In this document: positions 32,906 to 46,000 of the stretch, piece by piece | Position numbering within the stretch: position 1 is the first letter of the stretch | How the letters are laid out: each line of letters opens with the position of its first letter | Made by a program: the position numbers and the translations under genes | Notes under the pieces: generated by a model | Told to the model about the DNA's origin: nothing | The model's database searches: none | What the model saw: the letters and a program-made list of their open reading frames with translations, nothing else | DNA from: Deuterostichococcus epilithicus | Lineage: Eukaryota > Chlorophyta > Trebouxiophyceae > Prasiolales > Stichococcaceae | DNA length: 64,000 nt | Assembly: GCA_033439295.1 (NCBI GenBank) | Contig: JAVTLE010000017.1 | Location: 1,537,175 to 1,601,174, forward strand | Direction of reading: 5' to 3'

Positions 32906-35900
32906 TCAGATCTCAAAGTCGTTGCCGCCGCCGCCGCGGATCTTGCGCACCAGGACGCCCAGCAGCGGCAGTGCAAAGGCGTAGGCCAGCTCCCCCTTGT
33001 CGTGGCTCGTCACCCGCACCGACACCTGCCCCGTGTTCTTGGAGTTGAGGTTGGCCCGCCCGGACACCTGCCGGAAGCGAGAAGCAAACCCTCAGATACG
33101 AGCAATCGACACACATGATGTAAAACGATTCGAAGTCGACATCTGGCTGTGCAGTGGCAGTCTGTGCCGATGGCGCACACTGGCATGGTTCATGAGTGAC
33201 GAGTGCCGCGGCGCACCTGCGTCTGCGGCGTGACATTGGTCTGCGCGCTGATGTTGCCGCCGATCGCCAGGTCGTTGCGGAACTTCATCAGGCTCGCCTC
33301 CAGCTGCAGAGGTTTGAAACAAGGGTGGTGACGTTGCCATGACATGCTGAAAGCGCTCCACAGCTTGACACATTAGGCAATTCACACGCTGCGGCAAAGC
33401 TCCAGCGGCACAAGAGCCAACCTCTTGATCGAGTGTGACACGACAGAGACATGTTCCATGTCACTCTGACCAGACTGAGAAATGCAGGGGACGCACCATG
33501 AGCACGGTGGACTGGTCCAGGCCGTGCAGGCCCGCCAGCCGCGCGTTGCCTGCAATTGCCATTTCCTGTGCGGCACCAGCAGCAGAACATCATGAAGGGA
33601 GGTGCCTGGGTGCTGCCGCGCCGCAGACACAGGCGGCCTGGCTCCTGCAGCTGATGCGCCGTGCAGCACGAGCCCTTGACAGTTTGCCGGTTCCAATGTG
33701 CGATTTTGGGAGTTGCTCTGTAACACAAGCATAACTGGCGCACCAGTTTGTGAGCCGCCAATGCGTGAGCCACTGGTGCCAGCAGGGCAGATGGTCGAGA
33801 CACAGTTGCTAAAGAACACGCCAGTCCGAAATGCCAAGACACACCTGGCCGGAGCGGGTGTTGGCGCGCATGACGCCGGCGGACACGACGGCCTTGAGGC
33901 CGCGCCGGATGCGCAGTCGGTCCTCCAGCTTGGCTCCCATGACCACCGGACCCTGCGCAAGACAGGTTTCGAGGCGCTGGGATCACAGGGGCCCGGGAAA
34001 TTGGCGTCAAGGCAGCTCAAGCTCTGCGCGCTGTCGGCGCCACGCTTGGATCACTGATGGCGACACACGGCTTTTCTCCTCGGCACCTTCGTGGGCTTGC
34101 CGCCGCCGTCGACCAGGCGCGCCGCCAGCAGGCCCATCGCCATGCGGTTGTTCAGCGGCAACCCCTTGGCGCGCGTCTCACCGCGCACCGACCTGCGCAA
34201 GCCCGAGGAGAGAGTCGGCAAGGCGGTTTCATCTCTCGAAAGCCTCCCCCTACATGCTTCGCAAAGGCCGCTGGACAGGAGCCGCAGCATCTTCCTCAGG
34301 ACGCCCAGCACATCTGCTAGAACGGAGGCTGCATCCACCCTCCGTCAGGCAGCCAGGGACCGCAGGTGAGACGGGCCAGGGAATGGGGACGTGCCACAGG
34401 TGGTCGGGGCCCACGGTCTGGAAGTCGACGCCGGTGGTGGACACGATCTTGCGTGTGTGGTACACCGATGCCTCCGCCTCGCCCTGCGAGCAGGCAGCGG
34501 TGCTTCAGGCCTGCGGTCTGACGCAACAGCGGCCCGCCCACCAGCGACTAGTGCTCGTCAGCAGGAAGCGAGCACCCCTCAACTGACGCTGGTACTGAAG
34601 CCCTGGAATTACGAGGACAGCACATGCGAGTACTCAGGGAGGAGCTTAGCGCAACCGTCACAGAGCTGCCCTCGTGGACTGCCTGCGTCTGGACGTGCGG
34701 CCCTGCCAGCCACCGGGGAAGGGAGGGTCGTGCAGGAGGAAACTGGCAAAGGAGAAACCGGCGCACCATGACCGAGCAGGTGGTCTTGTCCTTGTGGATC
34801 TGCGCCTGGATGTGGGCGGGCACGCCGCCCACATACTGCTTGGTGCGCTGCAGCAGCCCCGTGGGGCGCACCACCCCTGTGCGTGCCACCGTCATGCCCT
34901 CCACGCCGTCGTCGTGGTCCACGCTGTTGGGCTCCACGAACGGCCTGCAGAGTGGCGGGGGTGAGGAGCCAGGGTGTAGTGGGGTTCAGGAGTCAGGAAG
35001 TCATCAGGTGTGCTGGGCGAGTGTCGCCGTGTGCTTCACCCCATCGACATAGCCCACGCTGCTGAGCTTCACGGCCGGCCTGCGACGTGTCCTTGCTCAC
35101 AGTGTTGGGGTCAACCTAATTATATGCAGCTTCAGGGGCAGGTGCGGAGGCAGGCATATGAGTTGAGCAGGTGCTGGGAGGCACGCAGATCACAGTCGGC
35201 TGCGAGAGAGGCGCCAAACCAGGAGCATGGCGCAAAAACCAGGTGCGATCACAGAGGAGGCCAAGTGAGGTTCGGCGGCCCAGCCTCTAGGGGTGTGGAG
35301 AGACAGGTAGCAGAGCCAGTCCATAGGACGGCTGCCATTTCAAGCAAGACTGCAGCTTCCAGACGGAAGCTTGAGAAGCACTCACTGGGCGGCCCAGCCC
35401 CCCGGGGCGTCCAGGGACAGGTAGCGGTTGTAGCCCAGCTCTGCGTCGAAGGATGGTTGCAGCGGAAGGTCCGGCGCCGGCACTGCCACCTGCGCTTGGA
35501 AGCATAGGGGGGCTTAAAGCAGATGTTGCGAAAGCAAACAGCGGAGGACCAAGACAGGAGCCTAGACAGCCGGAGGCCGCAGAGACCTGGATACACGGTC
35601 AAATTTGAAATGAGGCTACTCAAGCCAGCCCCGCATGTGGTAGCCAGTTGCAATCACGACTTGAGCAGGCGATCAGCCTGACCACTTGCTAGTGCGCCCG
35701 TCGCGCGCACCTGGGAGGAGGGCCCGTCCTCCTCGGCGCGATCCTCTGCCGCGCGCTGCTGCAGGTACATGCGCCGCTTCCGGAACTGCACAGGAAGGAA
35801 TGCACCTGTCAAGCCTGACTGTGCTGAAGTGCCAAGGCTTTGCGCGCTGCTGCGTGAACTGTGTGCAGGTGCCAGCACACACGGCTGGGGGTGTGGCATA

Positions 35901-38900
35901 GAGTGCCGAGGCGAGGCGACAATGGCGGAGCGCCCTGCTGCAGTGTTTGCTCTCTGGTGCTCCCTTGCCACGGACCACGTCCAGCAACGACGTGCTCACT
36001 GCGTGGATCGACTGTGGAATGGAGTGGAGGCAGCCAGGCAGTTCAAAGCTCAGCAACTCCACCTGACCAGGTAAAGCTTGCAGTTCGCTGGAGTCCTGGT
36101 TCTACAGGAGGAGCACCGCACCTCGCTCTTGCGCTCCTCGCTGTTCTTGGGCAGCTTGGCGATGTCCTTCTCCGACAGGATGCCCCGCTCCTCCTCCGGG
36201 AACTTGCGCGGCTTGCGTGGCTGGATCATGTTTGACAGCAGGTACGGGATGGGCGGCAGCTTCTGCGGCCGGAACATCTGCAGGTGCCCTCTGCGGGCAC
36301 AAAGGGGCCATGCGTCAGCCGCTGGCCCGTGCCGCGATGGCTTTACAAAAGGCTGAGAGGCTGAAAGTTCAGTCGGCAGCAGACGCACGACGCCGTGCCA
36401 GACGCGAACGCGAGAGGCCAGGAGGACTGTGGCGCGGCACAGCCAGCGGGTCCACAATGATGAACCCAATGCCGCAGCGCCCTGCGCAGTCGCAAGTTCA
36501 GCACATGTGGCAGCGTCTGCCCAGGGGAAGGAGAGGTGAGAGACGCACGGCAGGTCGCGGGCGCCGCCGGCCTGCGACACCTTGCGGATGTCCAGCGCTT
36601 TCTCGGCGTCCACCAGCAGCTTGCTGGACAGGCCGAGCATGAGCAGCTGCTGCCGCCAGGGCGTGCCGTTGGGCAGCAGCGGTTCGCCCGCGGCGTTGGT
36701 GCGGCAGTTGGGGTGCGTCTCCGCCAGCGCCGCCGGGTTCATGAGCCGCAGGTCCTGCGCCGCGACCCTGCCACAGGAGGGATGATGCATGCAGGGTGAT
36801 GGTGGTGTTTCGGTGCCGCCAGCCGGGCGGCAGGCCGCCTGTGCACCCAAGCGTGCAGAGGCGACCCAGGAAGTAAGGGCGTGAGGGCTGGCAGGCCATG
36901 TGCTCTGCTGATTGTGCAGCAGCCCGGTCACAGGGTGGCAAAAGGCATTTTCTGCAAACGTGCATCCACGAAGCGCTTCGTTGGGGGCAGCAGCAGCAGC
37001 CGGAGGGGAGAGCACACCGCACGCGCGGCTGCAGCGAACTGCATGCGCTGGCCTCTGGCCAACGGCTGCTGCTGTGACTGGGCGATCAGGAAGCAGATCA
37101 TGCGGCACCACAGGGGGGTGGAGCGCACCGCACGCCCTGCTGCAGCGAGTTCATGCGGTGGTTGATGTACACCTCGTACTGCATGGGGCCCGCCGGGCCG
37201 TCCGGAGGCGGCTTTGCCGCATGAGTCATCACCAGCACCTGCACGAAAGATCTTGCGAGTCTCCAGACGTGGCACAGGTCCGAGCACATGTCGCTGCCCT
37301 CAAAGCATCCTCAGCCGCAGGCACCCCGTCGCACGCTGCCCCTGCGCGAGGTTCTGGAACAGGCGCTGCGCCTGTGCTCGGGCAGGATGCCCTCAGGCAG
37401 GACGCCGTCGATGGCGACACTACCTCGACAGAAAGCTGGCCCTACTTGCCAAAAGCACAGGTGGAGGCACCTGGACATGAGATCTGAGACATTCTGGAAA
37501 AAGGTTTCGCGCACCGTGTTGAACCAGGTGCCGGCGCCCAGGACGGAGGTGACCTGGCGCAGGACGGGCAGGTCGGAGCCCGGGCGGCGCAGCAGGTCCA
37601 TGCGGTCCACGTACAGCACGATGTCCGGCTTGTGCCGCTTGCTCACCCGCTTCGCCTGCGGGCATGGGGGAGGCCACCTCGACAGAGTGATCGAGTACCA
37701 CACGATTCGTTTCAGTGCATTCAGAGTACAGCACGATGTCCAGCTTGTGACGCGCTTGCACGCCCGAGTTGGCTGCGTGCTGCAGGAGGGCAGACAGCAG
37801 ATGCTTGAGACATACTGACGGCGCAACGCTGATCGTCAGGTGTGCAATACGCCGTCAGGCAGTCTGCTCGCGAGTCACACGCTGTGAAGCCGTCGCAAGC
37901 ACAACCGCTGGGCATTGGCCAGACAGTGCAGCAGGTGGCAGCAGGAGGGAGACTGGGAAGGCACCTGGGCCAGGACGTCGGCATTGTGCGCGACCTTGCT
38001 GGGAGACAGCAGCAGTCCGGGCGTATCGATGAAGCGCATCTTGATTCCCTTCACACTGCCCTCCACGATTTGCACCTGGGAGAAGGGCACATGGGCCATC
38101 TTACACTTCAGAGCAAATATGCAGGTGTTTGAAGCAATTGTATGATGTTGGGAAGGTCTGCATGACCACAGCGCCTGAGGTTTGCGGCGGCAGCGAAACG
38201 TTTGGCTGCGGAAACTCTGGGGCTGGCAACCTGCTGCACAATTTGACCCAAGCATTGAGGAACCCAAGCGATGGAACAGCCGTTCATGCACACGTATCAT
38301 CCAGATGTCAAGCAGTACCTTCTTCGTGGAGGGGCCGAAGGCACTGGTGGCGCACGCCTGACGCCCCAGCAGCGAATTAATGACGGAGCTCTTGCCGCAG
38401 CCGGACAGGCCCAGCAGCATCACGGTGCAGGTGAAGGGCAGCTCCGACTCTGCGCCCGATTCGGCCTACACATCGAATGCGTAACTTTTCAGTTTCAGCA
38501 ATCATCCTTGGGCCCATTATCACCACCAGCTGCAGGGAAAGCACCTCCGACTCCGCACGCAGCTCCGCCCGCACGGCGGCGACAAGATGTTGACATACAG
38601 ATCGAGTCCAGAGCTGCAGCAGTTCGTGCAGCGCCGGGTGTGACTTCCTGCCTCAGGACCTGGCATTCACGCTGCTGTTGCACTGCAACGGCTGGATGGG
38701 AAGGCGCGCACGTCCATAGCGGCGGCCTCGGCCTTGGCGGCCTCGAGGGGGCTGGCGCGGGGCGGGCCGCGCGCGCTGATGCGGATGCGCTCTGCCATAT
38801 CCAGCCTGCGGCGCGGATGATATTGACGACCTGATGACTACCGTTAGAGGTATCCATCATACAGGAAAGGCGGCATCGGGGGCGGCATCTGCTGCATGCG

Positions 38901-41900
38901 ATCCGAGATTTGAAAGGGCCGCAGATGCAGCCATGAGAAGCTGCCAGGTGGGCAGCTGGGCGGCTGATCAGGCTCACAAGGCATCCGGAACGCGGCTCCT
39001 GGCAAGTACCGCAGATACTGACGACACGATGATGCAGGACGAAGCATCTCAAAAGCGTACTGCTCACCGCATGAGGACCTGCTGCACGACAGAAGACTGT
39101 GTGTTGACGCCCAGGCGGCCGACGATGCGCAGCAGCATCACCCGTAGCTCCTGCAAGCGCGACAGCATGCATGCGTCAATTTCAGCAAATAGGAATGCGA
39201 CGAGTTCGTGCAGCTGCGCGCCTGGCCCACCATCACCCGCCCGAGGCGCAGAACCATCATCTGCCGCCCGAGGCGCTGATCCCATAAACGGACAAATTTC
39301 ATGCTGCGTCTGCGGCGTCAGTGCGGATGAATGCGCCCGGTCCACATGCCTGATGATGGCGAGAATACTCGGCATGATTCACAACCAGGGCCGGCACGCA
39401 GGGACGGCACCTGCACGCGGCGGCGCAGCTCGGCAGTCTCCGCCGACTCCTCTGGACCGGGCACCGAGCTGGGGGCCGGGTTCGAGGCCTGTGCACCGGC
39501 CGGCGCGGTCTGCATCGCAGAGTTGCTGGCAGGCGCAGGGTTGCTGGCGGCCGGCGCCGGCCGGGCTGGCAGGCTGGGGCCGCTGTTGCCGGCTGCAATG
39601 ATGAGTGCAAACGGTGCTTCAGCACCCAAATATCATCCTCGACGGGCATGTCTGCGTCTCGACGGGTCTGTCAGGCACAAACTCGGCAAGCAGGCATGCG
39701 AGTGCCGCCAGGCGATGCGCTGATCAGCCCTCAGCGGCTGTTGCGCTCACCTGGCGCTGCAGGCCGGGCCGGCAGGCTGGGGCCGCTGCCGTTGGGTCGA
39801 GGTGCGGGCGTCGCCTTGTCCGCCTCCGCCGCTGCTGCGCCAGATGAGCTGGCACCGCTGTTGGCACCAGCGGGCGCTGGACGCGGCGCCGGTGAGGGCT
39901 TTGACGAGCCACCAGCTGCAGTTGCAACAGCGCGACCGTGAGGTTAGTCACAACGAACTGCTGCAGGCCTGGGCACCATTACCGCCATTCGATTTCCCAG
40001 CAGCGCTGGGAGGTTGAAATGCCCACACATGCCTGGCAGCTGCACCGTTTGCTCTGCAAATTCTTGTCTCAACGCTTGGCACCTGCGGGGCGGGGCGGCA
40101 GGGAGGGACCTGCACCGCCTGGGGCAGCAGTGGAGCGCGCCGGCCGCGCCGGCAGGCTGGGCATGGCGCTCGGCCGCACGGGCGGGGGCGCAGGCGCCGA
40201 TGCCGGCTCGGCAGCAGGCTCGGGATCCTCCTTCTGCGGCGGCTCCGCTGGCTTCGCCGGCGCCTGCGGGGGCGATGATGGCCCGTGCACGCCGTTGCCG
40301 CCGCGCGCCACCGGCGCCGCCTCATGCCTGCGAGAGGGTAAGGCGTGTGCCTCTGAGCATGAGGCGGCAGATCAGATGCTGCACTTGGTCAACCGGAGTG
40401 TGCCCCTTGCTTGAAAAGAGGCAGCTTCAAGTGGCTCCGATGGGGCTGCACTGCGATCGACTGCATGCAAAAAGGGCAGCGTCGCCCACTCTGGCTCGAC
40501 GGATGGCTCGTCTTCGTCCTCCTCGTTCTCCTGTTCCTGCTGGTCGCCACCCGCAGCGGGCTGCTGCTCGTGCTCCTCCTCCCACTCCGCCTGCTGCTGC
40601 TCCTGCAGCGGCGCCCCGGCCGGCACCACATCATGCAGCGCCTCGGCCAGCTGGTCGATGCGGTCCGGGTTGGGGTTCTGCACCCGCGATTCCAGCATCT
40701 CCGCTGCAGACGGCACCGGAAACATGTGAGCATACGGTTGGTTCACGTCAGTATCGCTGCCATGCTGCAACATGGACCACCGGTGCTCGCCAGGCTGGAA
40801 GCTGCACCGAGTGATCAGTAGGGGCAGGACTGGCTGTCAGGTGGCGGCGACGCGGGTGGCAGAGCCCCCCCTCCCCCTCCCTTCGCGCGCGCCCATGATG
40901 CTACTGAGAACTCCTTTCAGCTAAATGCTCATCGCCAGGCAGCGCACCGATCTTCTGGCGCAGGTTGCCCTGCGTGGCATCGCCCAGGACGCTAGGGTCC
41001 GGCTTGGCGACGCGTGTCATGATGAAGTTGAGGCTCGACAGCGCCGTGTGTGCGTCCTGCGCAATCGCCCGTGCAGGTGCTCAGACGGATGCAAGCGCTG
41101 TTGAGCACAGCCTGGCCAAGGCTGCTGAAGCCCGCCGTGTGGCGCCCTGACTGTGCAGCGTCTGGCGCCCGAGTCGGACACAGTGGCCTGCGCGCCGGTG
41201 AAGGTCGATGCATCTGAAACCGAACAGCGGGACAAGGCAAGCCTCTTGCACACCATGGAGAATGACCGGGACGGCTCAGAGTCGGCAGGCGTTGCCGCAG
41301 CAGCTGGCGGCTCCTCAGCAGCTGGCACTGCGGGCGGCTCCTCTGCGGCGCTGCCGGCCGTGCCGTAGCTGCCGCCGTTGCCGCTGGCAGAGCTGTCGGG
41401 ACGGTCGGGGCGTGGCACTGAGGCCGATTCCTCCGCGGACCGGTGCATCTCGTCTGCGGCACGGAGGGCCAACGGAGTTGAAGGCCGTCTGGAGGCTGCT
41501 TTACTGCAGCTTCCACACTTTGGGCGTCATGGCTGCCCTCCGCCCTGCCTCAAAACTTCTGTGCCCACGCTCACCCACCCCCTTCCTGTCTTGCCAACAC
41601 GAGCAGTTCCAGGCTTGCGCTGCCTACACTGCCGTCAGCCGCACAGCCAGGGCGCCGAGCTGGCACAGTCGACTCCTGCCGCAGCTCACCGATGGCGTGG
41701 TCCTCATAGTCGCCAGCAAAGCTGCCAGCGGGAGTGCTGTAGCTGTGTCCCTCCTGCGCCTCGGCGTAGTCGCCGTCATCGTCGTCCTCCACCTGCCCCT
41801 GGCGCTCATAGCCTTCCTCGGCAGCGGTGTCATTGGCGTCGAACATCTGCGCGTGCCGCGATATTTGCTTCATTTCGAGACCCCCTCCCTCGACGACGAT

Positions 41901-42112
41901 CAGGGCTGCAAGTGGTGAGCGAGGTCTTGCAAGAGTCCGTCCTTGCGATTCGCTCCTGAACAGTCATGGACTGTGAAACATGAGGCGCCGTGATCCAGAA
42001 GTGATGTGTGTGTGTTGTCATAACACTGACCTCCTCGCCGTCTTGCTGCTCCTCCACTTCGAAATCAGAGAGGTCCGCGGAGGGCTCCGGTAGGATCACA
42101 TCGTCATCGCTG
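32906..42112 (-). CDS. TOC159: TOC159-family chloroplast preprotein import receptor GTPase
   Basis: Outer-envelope GTPase receptor of the TOC translocon. About 25 exons. N-terminal acidic A-domain (roughly 42112-39400): DLSDFEVEEQQDGEE, DDDDGDYAEAQEG and an E/D/Q-rich exon at 40460-40710, with several SLPARPA-type repeats. A helical linker with QELRVMLLRIVGRLGVN precedes the G domain. G domain: P-loop LLGLSGCGKSSVINSLLG (about 38355-38410), DTPG in MRFIDTPGLLL (near 38030), PDIVLYVDRMDLL and TWFN (37484-37650), and VLVMTHAAKPPPDGP (near 37200). These last motifs are characteristic of TOC GTPases. The membrane M-domain follows: DLRLMNPAALAETHPNCRTN, KLPPIPYLLSNMIQPR, then blocks down to DKGELAYAFALPLLGVLVRK and the stop at 32906. 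The true start exon lies upstream of 42112 and was not found. Confidence 0.92.
34919..35115 (-). repeat. Decayed exon copy in a TOC159 intron (spacing ~134 bp)
   Basis: The exon segment at 34919-34948 recurs at 35053-35083 with several substitutions, and a shorter third echo (CACAGTGTTGGGGTCAAC) is at 35099-35116. The copies sit in the intron on the 5' side of the exon (minus-strand gene) and do not form a usable frame. Confidence 0.65.
35271..35426 (-). repeat. Decayed exon copy in a TOC159 intron (spacing ~113 bp)
   Basis: The segment at 35271-35313 resembles 35384-35426, the end of the exon encoding RYLSLDAPGAAQ. Shared words include CGGCCCAGCC and GACAGGTAGC. The 35271 copy lies downstream of the exon in the minus-strand gene, within the intron. 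Confidence 0.65.
37612..37765 (-). repeat. Decayed exon copy in a TOC159 intron (spacing ~116 bp)
   Basis: The G-domain coding segment KRHKPDIVLY at 37612-37650 recurs as RHKLDIVLY at 37728-37765. The two share TACAGCACGATGTCC and then GCTTGTG. The second copy lies in the intron on the 5' side of the exon and lacks the flanking conserved residues. Confidence 0.75.
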
Positions 42113-43075
42113 TGAAGGTGGCAGATCATTCCCAGTCAGCGCGCATGGCAAAGCATGCTGAGCCAGTCCGGCGCTTTTGCCCAAAGAGTCGACGGTGGCA
42201 CAGCCACTGTTGATGTCACATGTTGTCAGCACAGGCTGGGACACCATCTCATACACACCAGGTTCAGCATGTGCGCACACGGTCAACAAGTCAGCGCATG
42301 TCCCGACCTGTCATCTGACTGAACGCTGGTCTGGCGTGTTATGTCGCCTTCAGGCACGCTCCCATCGTCAGACATGCTGCCTGGCCTGCAACGCCGAAAG
42401 CGCTCTTTTCGATGCAGATTCTTGGCAGCAACTTTGGCCCTGTCATCTCACTGACCGAGTTGCTCCCGAAAACGCTTCTGAGCCGTCGGCCGACATTGCT
42501 CATGCAGATAAATCACGAGTTCGACGCTTCTCAGCATCTGCGCAGGACAAATGGGCGTTGGCTGGCACCTGCTGGCGATGACAGGCGGCGGTAGGTGTGT
42601 CTGGGTGCGCCTCCGCTTCGCTGCGGCCCAAGCTGGGCGCCGATTTCGGTAGGCAGTTTCTTGCTGCTCTCCTTGTCTTCCCGCGGCACCCAGATGCAGG
42701 CGGTGCGCACAAACTGTTGCTGATCAGCACGATGCAGCGGGACAGGCGGGCAAGATGAGGCCTGTCCGACAAGTACTGTTGACAAGGGTTTGGGTGGCAA
42801 CGAGACCGCCCACAAGTAAGCAGTCTCGGAACTTGCAGGCGCCTCTGATATTGCTGGTTGTAAAATTGCAGCGAGTTGATGGAAGTGTAACACGTTTTTG
42901 TTGTGGGGACTTGCCTCAGCTGAGAACCATCGGCCAACAGCGTGCCAGCGGTGTTGCGAAGTGGGGTTTGCCCTTCGACGGCCGGCGGACTGGTCTCAAC
43001 AGCCGCACCCTCTCGCGTAAAAGGGCTGACGACACGATTCCTGGGTACTTGTGAGGTCCTACAGCCACCGCCAGC
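42113..43075. promoter_or_regulatory. Divergent region between TOC159 and NOG2, plus unresolved TOC159 5' end
   Basis: About 960 bases between the first TOC159 exon I can place (-) and the NOG2 ATG (+). The TOC159 start codon and at least part of its first exon must be here or just upstream. Open frames on the minus strand exist but none continues the acidic domain convincingly. Both promoters are expected in this stretch. Confidence 0.35.
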
Positions 43076-46000
43076 ATGGCGGGCCAGAAGCGCACGAAAG
43101 CGGCCGACAACCGGACGCCCTCGCACAGTGGCGATGCCTCGCGGCCCAGCAAGGGCACAAAGGGGCAGCGCGATGCGGCGACGGTGCGCATCAACGCTCG
43201 ATTCGCGCATGCGGCCCGTTCTGTCGACCTGCAGTTGCCTCTGATACCCGTCTGAATTTGCCCATGCATGTTGCAAGTTGGGCGGTCCGTGCCGCACTGC
43301 AGTGCTGCTCATGTGCAGGTGCGGCGGCTGGCCATGTACAGCAAGAAGGCCAAGCGCGACAAAAACGGGAAGATCATCCACCAGGTGAGCACGGTTTCAG
43401 TTGCAAGCCTGCCGTGCGGTTGGTGCTTCAACGACATACCTGAGCGGCAGCATCATCGCCGGCTTTGTCGCAGCTGACACCTGGTTCCCCGTGCGTCTGC
43501 CCAGGAGTACCAATCCAGCGACCTGCCCAACAGTCGCATCCAGCCCGACCGCCGTTGGTTTGGCAACACGCGTGTCATCGGGCAGAAGCAGCTGGAGTCC
43601 TTCAGGGAGCAGATGAGCACCAAGGTGGGCTGAGACTGCGGAGGCCAAATCAGTATTGAATTGCTCTGCGGGGGCCAAACCGACACTGGTTCGCTGAGCG
43701 AGAACCTTCTCACATGAACTCGGAGCCGCTCATCAGGGGTTGCACAAGCTGTCCGGACACCCCTCTGTGCATCTGATGGTGCTGCGGCACACACAGGGCT
43801 AGTGGCGCCAGAGAGAGGCAGGCCATGCTGGGAGCGGCTGCGCCTTTGAGGCATGTCCACTCGCACGTGAGGCAAGCGGCGGGCGCAGGGCCGGGTTTAT
43901 TGACACTCCGGCCCCGCTTCCCAGGTGAACGACGCGTACACGGTGCTGCTGCGGGAGAAGAAACTGCCGATGTCGCTTCTGGAGGACCCGGAGAAGGGGC
44001 ACGACGGCCGCAAGGCGGCGCGCGCGCACCTGCTGGCGACGCAGCCCTTTGACGCCACCTTTGGCAAGAAGCGCACCCGCAAGCGGCCCCGCCTCGCTGC
44101 CGAGGACATGTCGGACCTGGTCGCTCGCACTTCCGCCGTCACCGACACGTGAGTGCTCCACCTTGAAAGATTGCGAATCCTCTCTCGTCGGAGGCTGGCG
44201 CCCATGCTTGTGCCGTCATGGACATGTGCGAGGGCTGACTGTGCTGTTTGTGTCCTTTCACATTTTCTCTTGGGAAGTGAGCCTGGCACCCTCACCAGCG
44301 CTGTCATGGACACATGAGCTCGACTCGCGCTTAGACTTCTGGGAGGTTTCTCCTGGTAGACATTGAATCGGGGGGCACCCTGTGACCAGCGTGCCCTATG
44401 CGCCGATCACCAGCAGCCTACGCGGGGAGCTGGGCAGCAGAGCGTCTCGATGCCAGCCCAGGCGGCTGCGGCCAAGATTTGTTTCAAGCTTGCAGACTTG
44501 ACACGACAGGGAGCGCAGCTGTTGGCGGAGCAGCGGCGTGAGTGTGTAGCTGCACCAGCGCACTCGACACACTCGACATGATGAGGAGGCGAGTCTCCTC
44601 ACCCTGTGCCTGGCCACCACAGGTACGAGGGCCGCACGGATGACGGCGCCGCAGAGGCGGAGCTGGCATCCTCGGGCGTGCGTGAGGCGATGCGCGAGAA
44701 TGTCATGGGCGCGGGGCAGTCCAAGCGCATCTGGGGCGAGCTGTACAAGGTCATCGACTCCTCTGACGTCGTTGTGCAGGTGGGCGCAAATGTGTCGGGA
44801 ACCACTCCTGCTGTTTTGCCCAGTGCATTCCCACCGGTCATTGGGCGGCAAGAAACGCCAGACAGCTCGCCAATGCTGTGCGAGTCCAGCATTTGAGGTC
44901 TGCCTGAGGCGTTTTAGAGCACACACTTCGCTCGGTGCGGCACACCTGTTTCGACTGTGGTGTGCGGTCGTGCACTGACTGGAAGCGGTGCAGCTCCCGC
45001 CACGGGCAGGTCATCGACCCATTGGGCACGCGCAACCAAGGCACTGCATGCCAACTGAGCGCAATGCTTCCAAGCAGGTCAACATCTGCTGCAAAGGTCG
45101 AGCACGGCATCGACATCTTTGATGAACTGCAGGTCATCGATGCGAGGGACCCGATGGGCACCCGCAGCCCGCAGCTGGAGCACCACCTGCGCAAGAATGC
45201 GCGCCACAAGCACCTCCTGCTGCTGCTCAACAAGTGCGACCTGGTGAGTTACTAGTGCTCGTTATTGTACGCCTCTTCCGGAGAATCCGATCACACTTGT
45301 GGGCGTGCCGTCTAGTGTGCACGTGCTGTGCCGGCTCCCCTGTCGACCTGGTCTGTGCTGCTTGTGGGGGGAAGGTCACATCTGCTCACCATTCATGGTG
45401 CCCCAGGTCCCAGATGGGTGACGCGCGTGCTGCCCTGCGCGACCGACCAGGCTACAGCTGTCCCAGGTCCATGTGCCGCTGCCGCCCGTGCGCAGGTGCC
45501 GGCGTGGGTGACCAAGCGGTGGCTGCACACGCTGTCGCGGGAGTACCCTACGCTCGCCTTTCACGCCTCAATGGGACACCCCTTTGGCAAGGGCGCCCTG
45601 CTGTCGCTGCTGCGCCAGGTGAGAGCGCGGGTGTGTGGGGTGTCTGCACAGGTCTGCACTGGTTGTGCACACCAGGAGCCCTGCCCGCAGCTGCGCCTCA
45701 GGTCCCGCTCCAGTGCAGAGGTTACGATCTAGGCGTGCATGCTCCAGCTCGGGCATGGTCAGGAAAGCCATGATATTATTGCAAATGCAAGCAGATGCAG
45801 TATCTAAATTTTCATAGTATATGCATGTATAGATGTATATACATGAACAGGCCATGGTGTACCATGTTCTGGCTCTGAGCAGGGCTTCTTTGGGCCTCCG
45901 GACGCTGGCATGCCGCAATCACTGATGGTCTGGCACGTTTTGACTGCCCGCAGCTGTCGCGGCTGCGGTCGGACAAGAAGTACATCAGCGTGGGTTTCGT

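Noticed and set aside
35010-35507. Plus-strand ORF opposite the TOC159 gene
   Set aside because: Antisense to TOC159 exons and to the decayed intron copies; no independent support.
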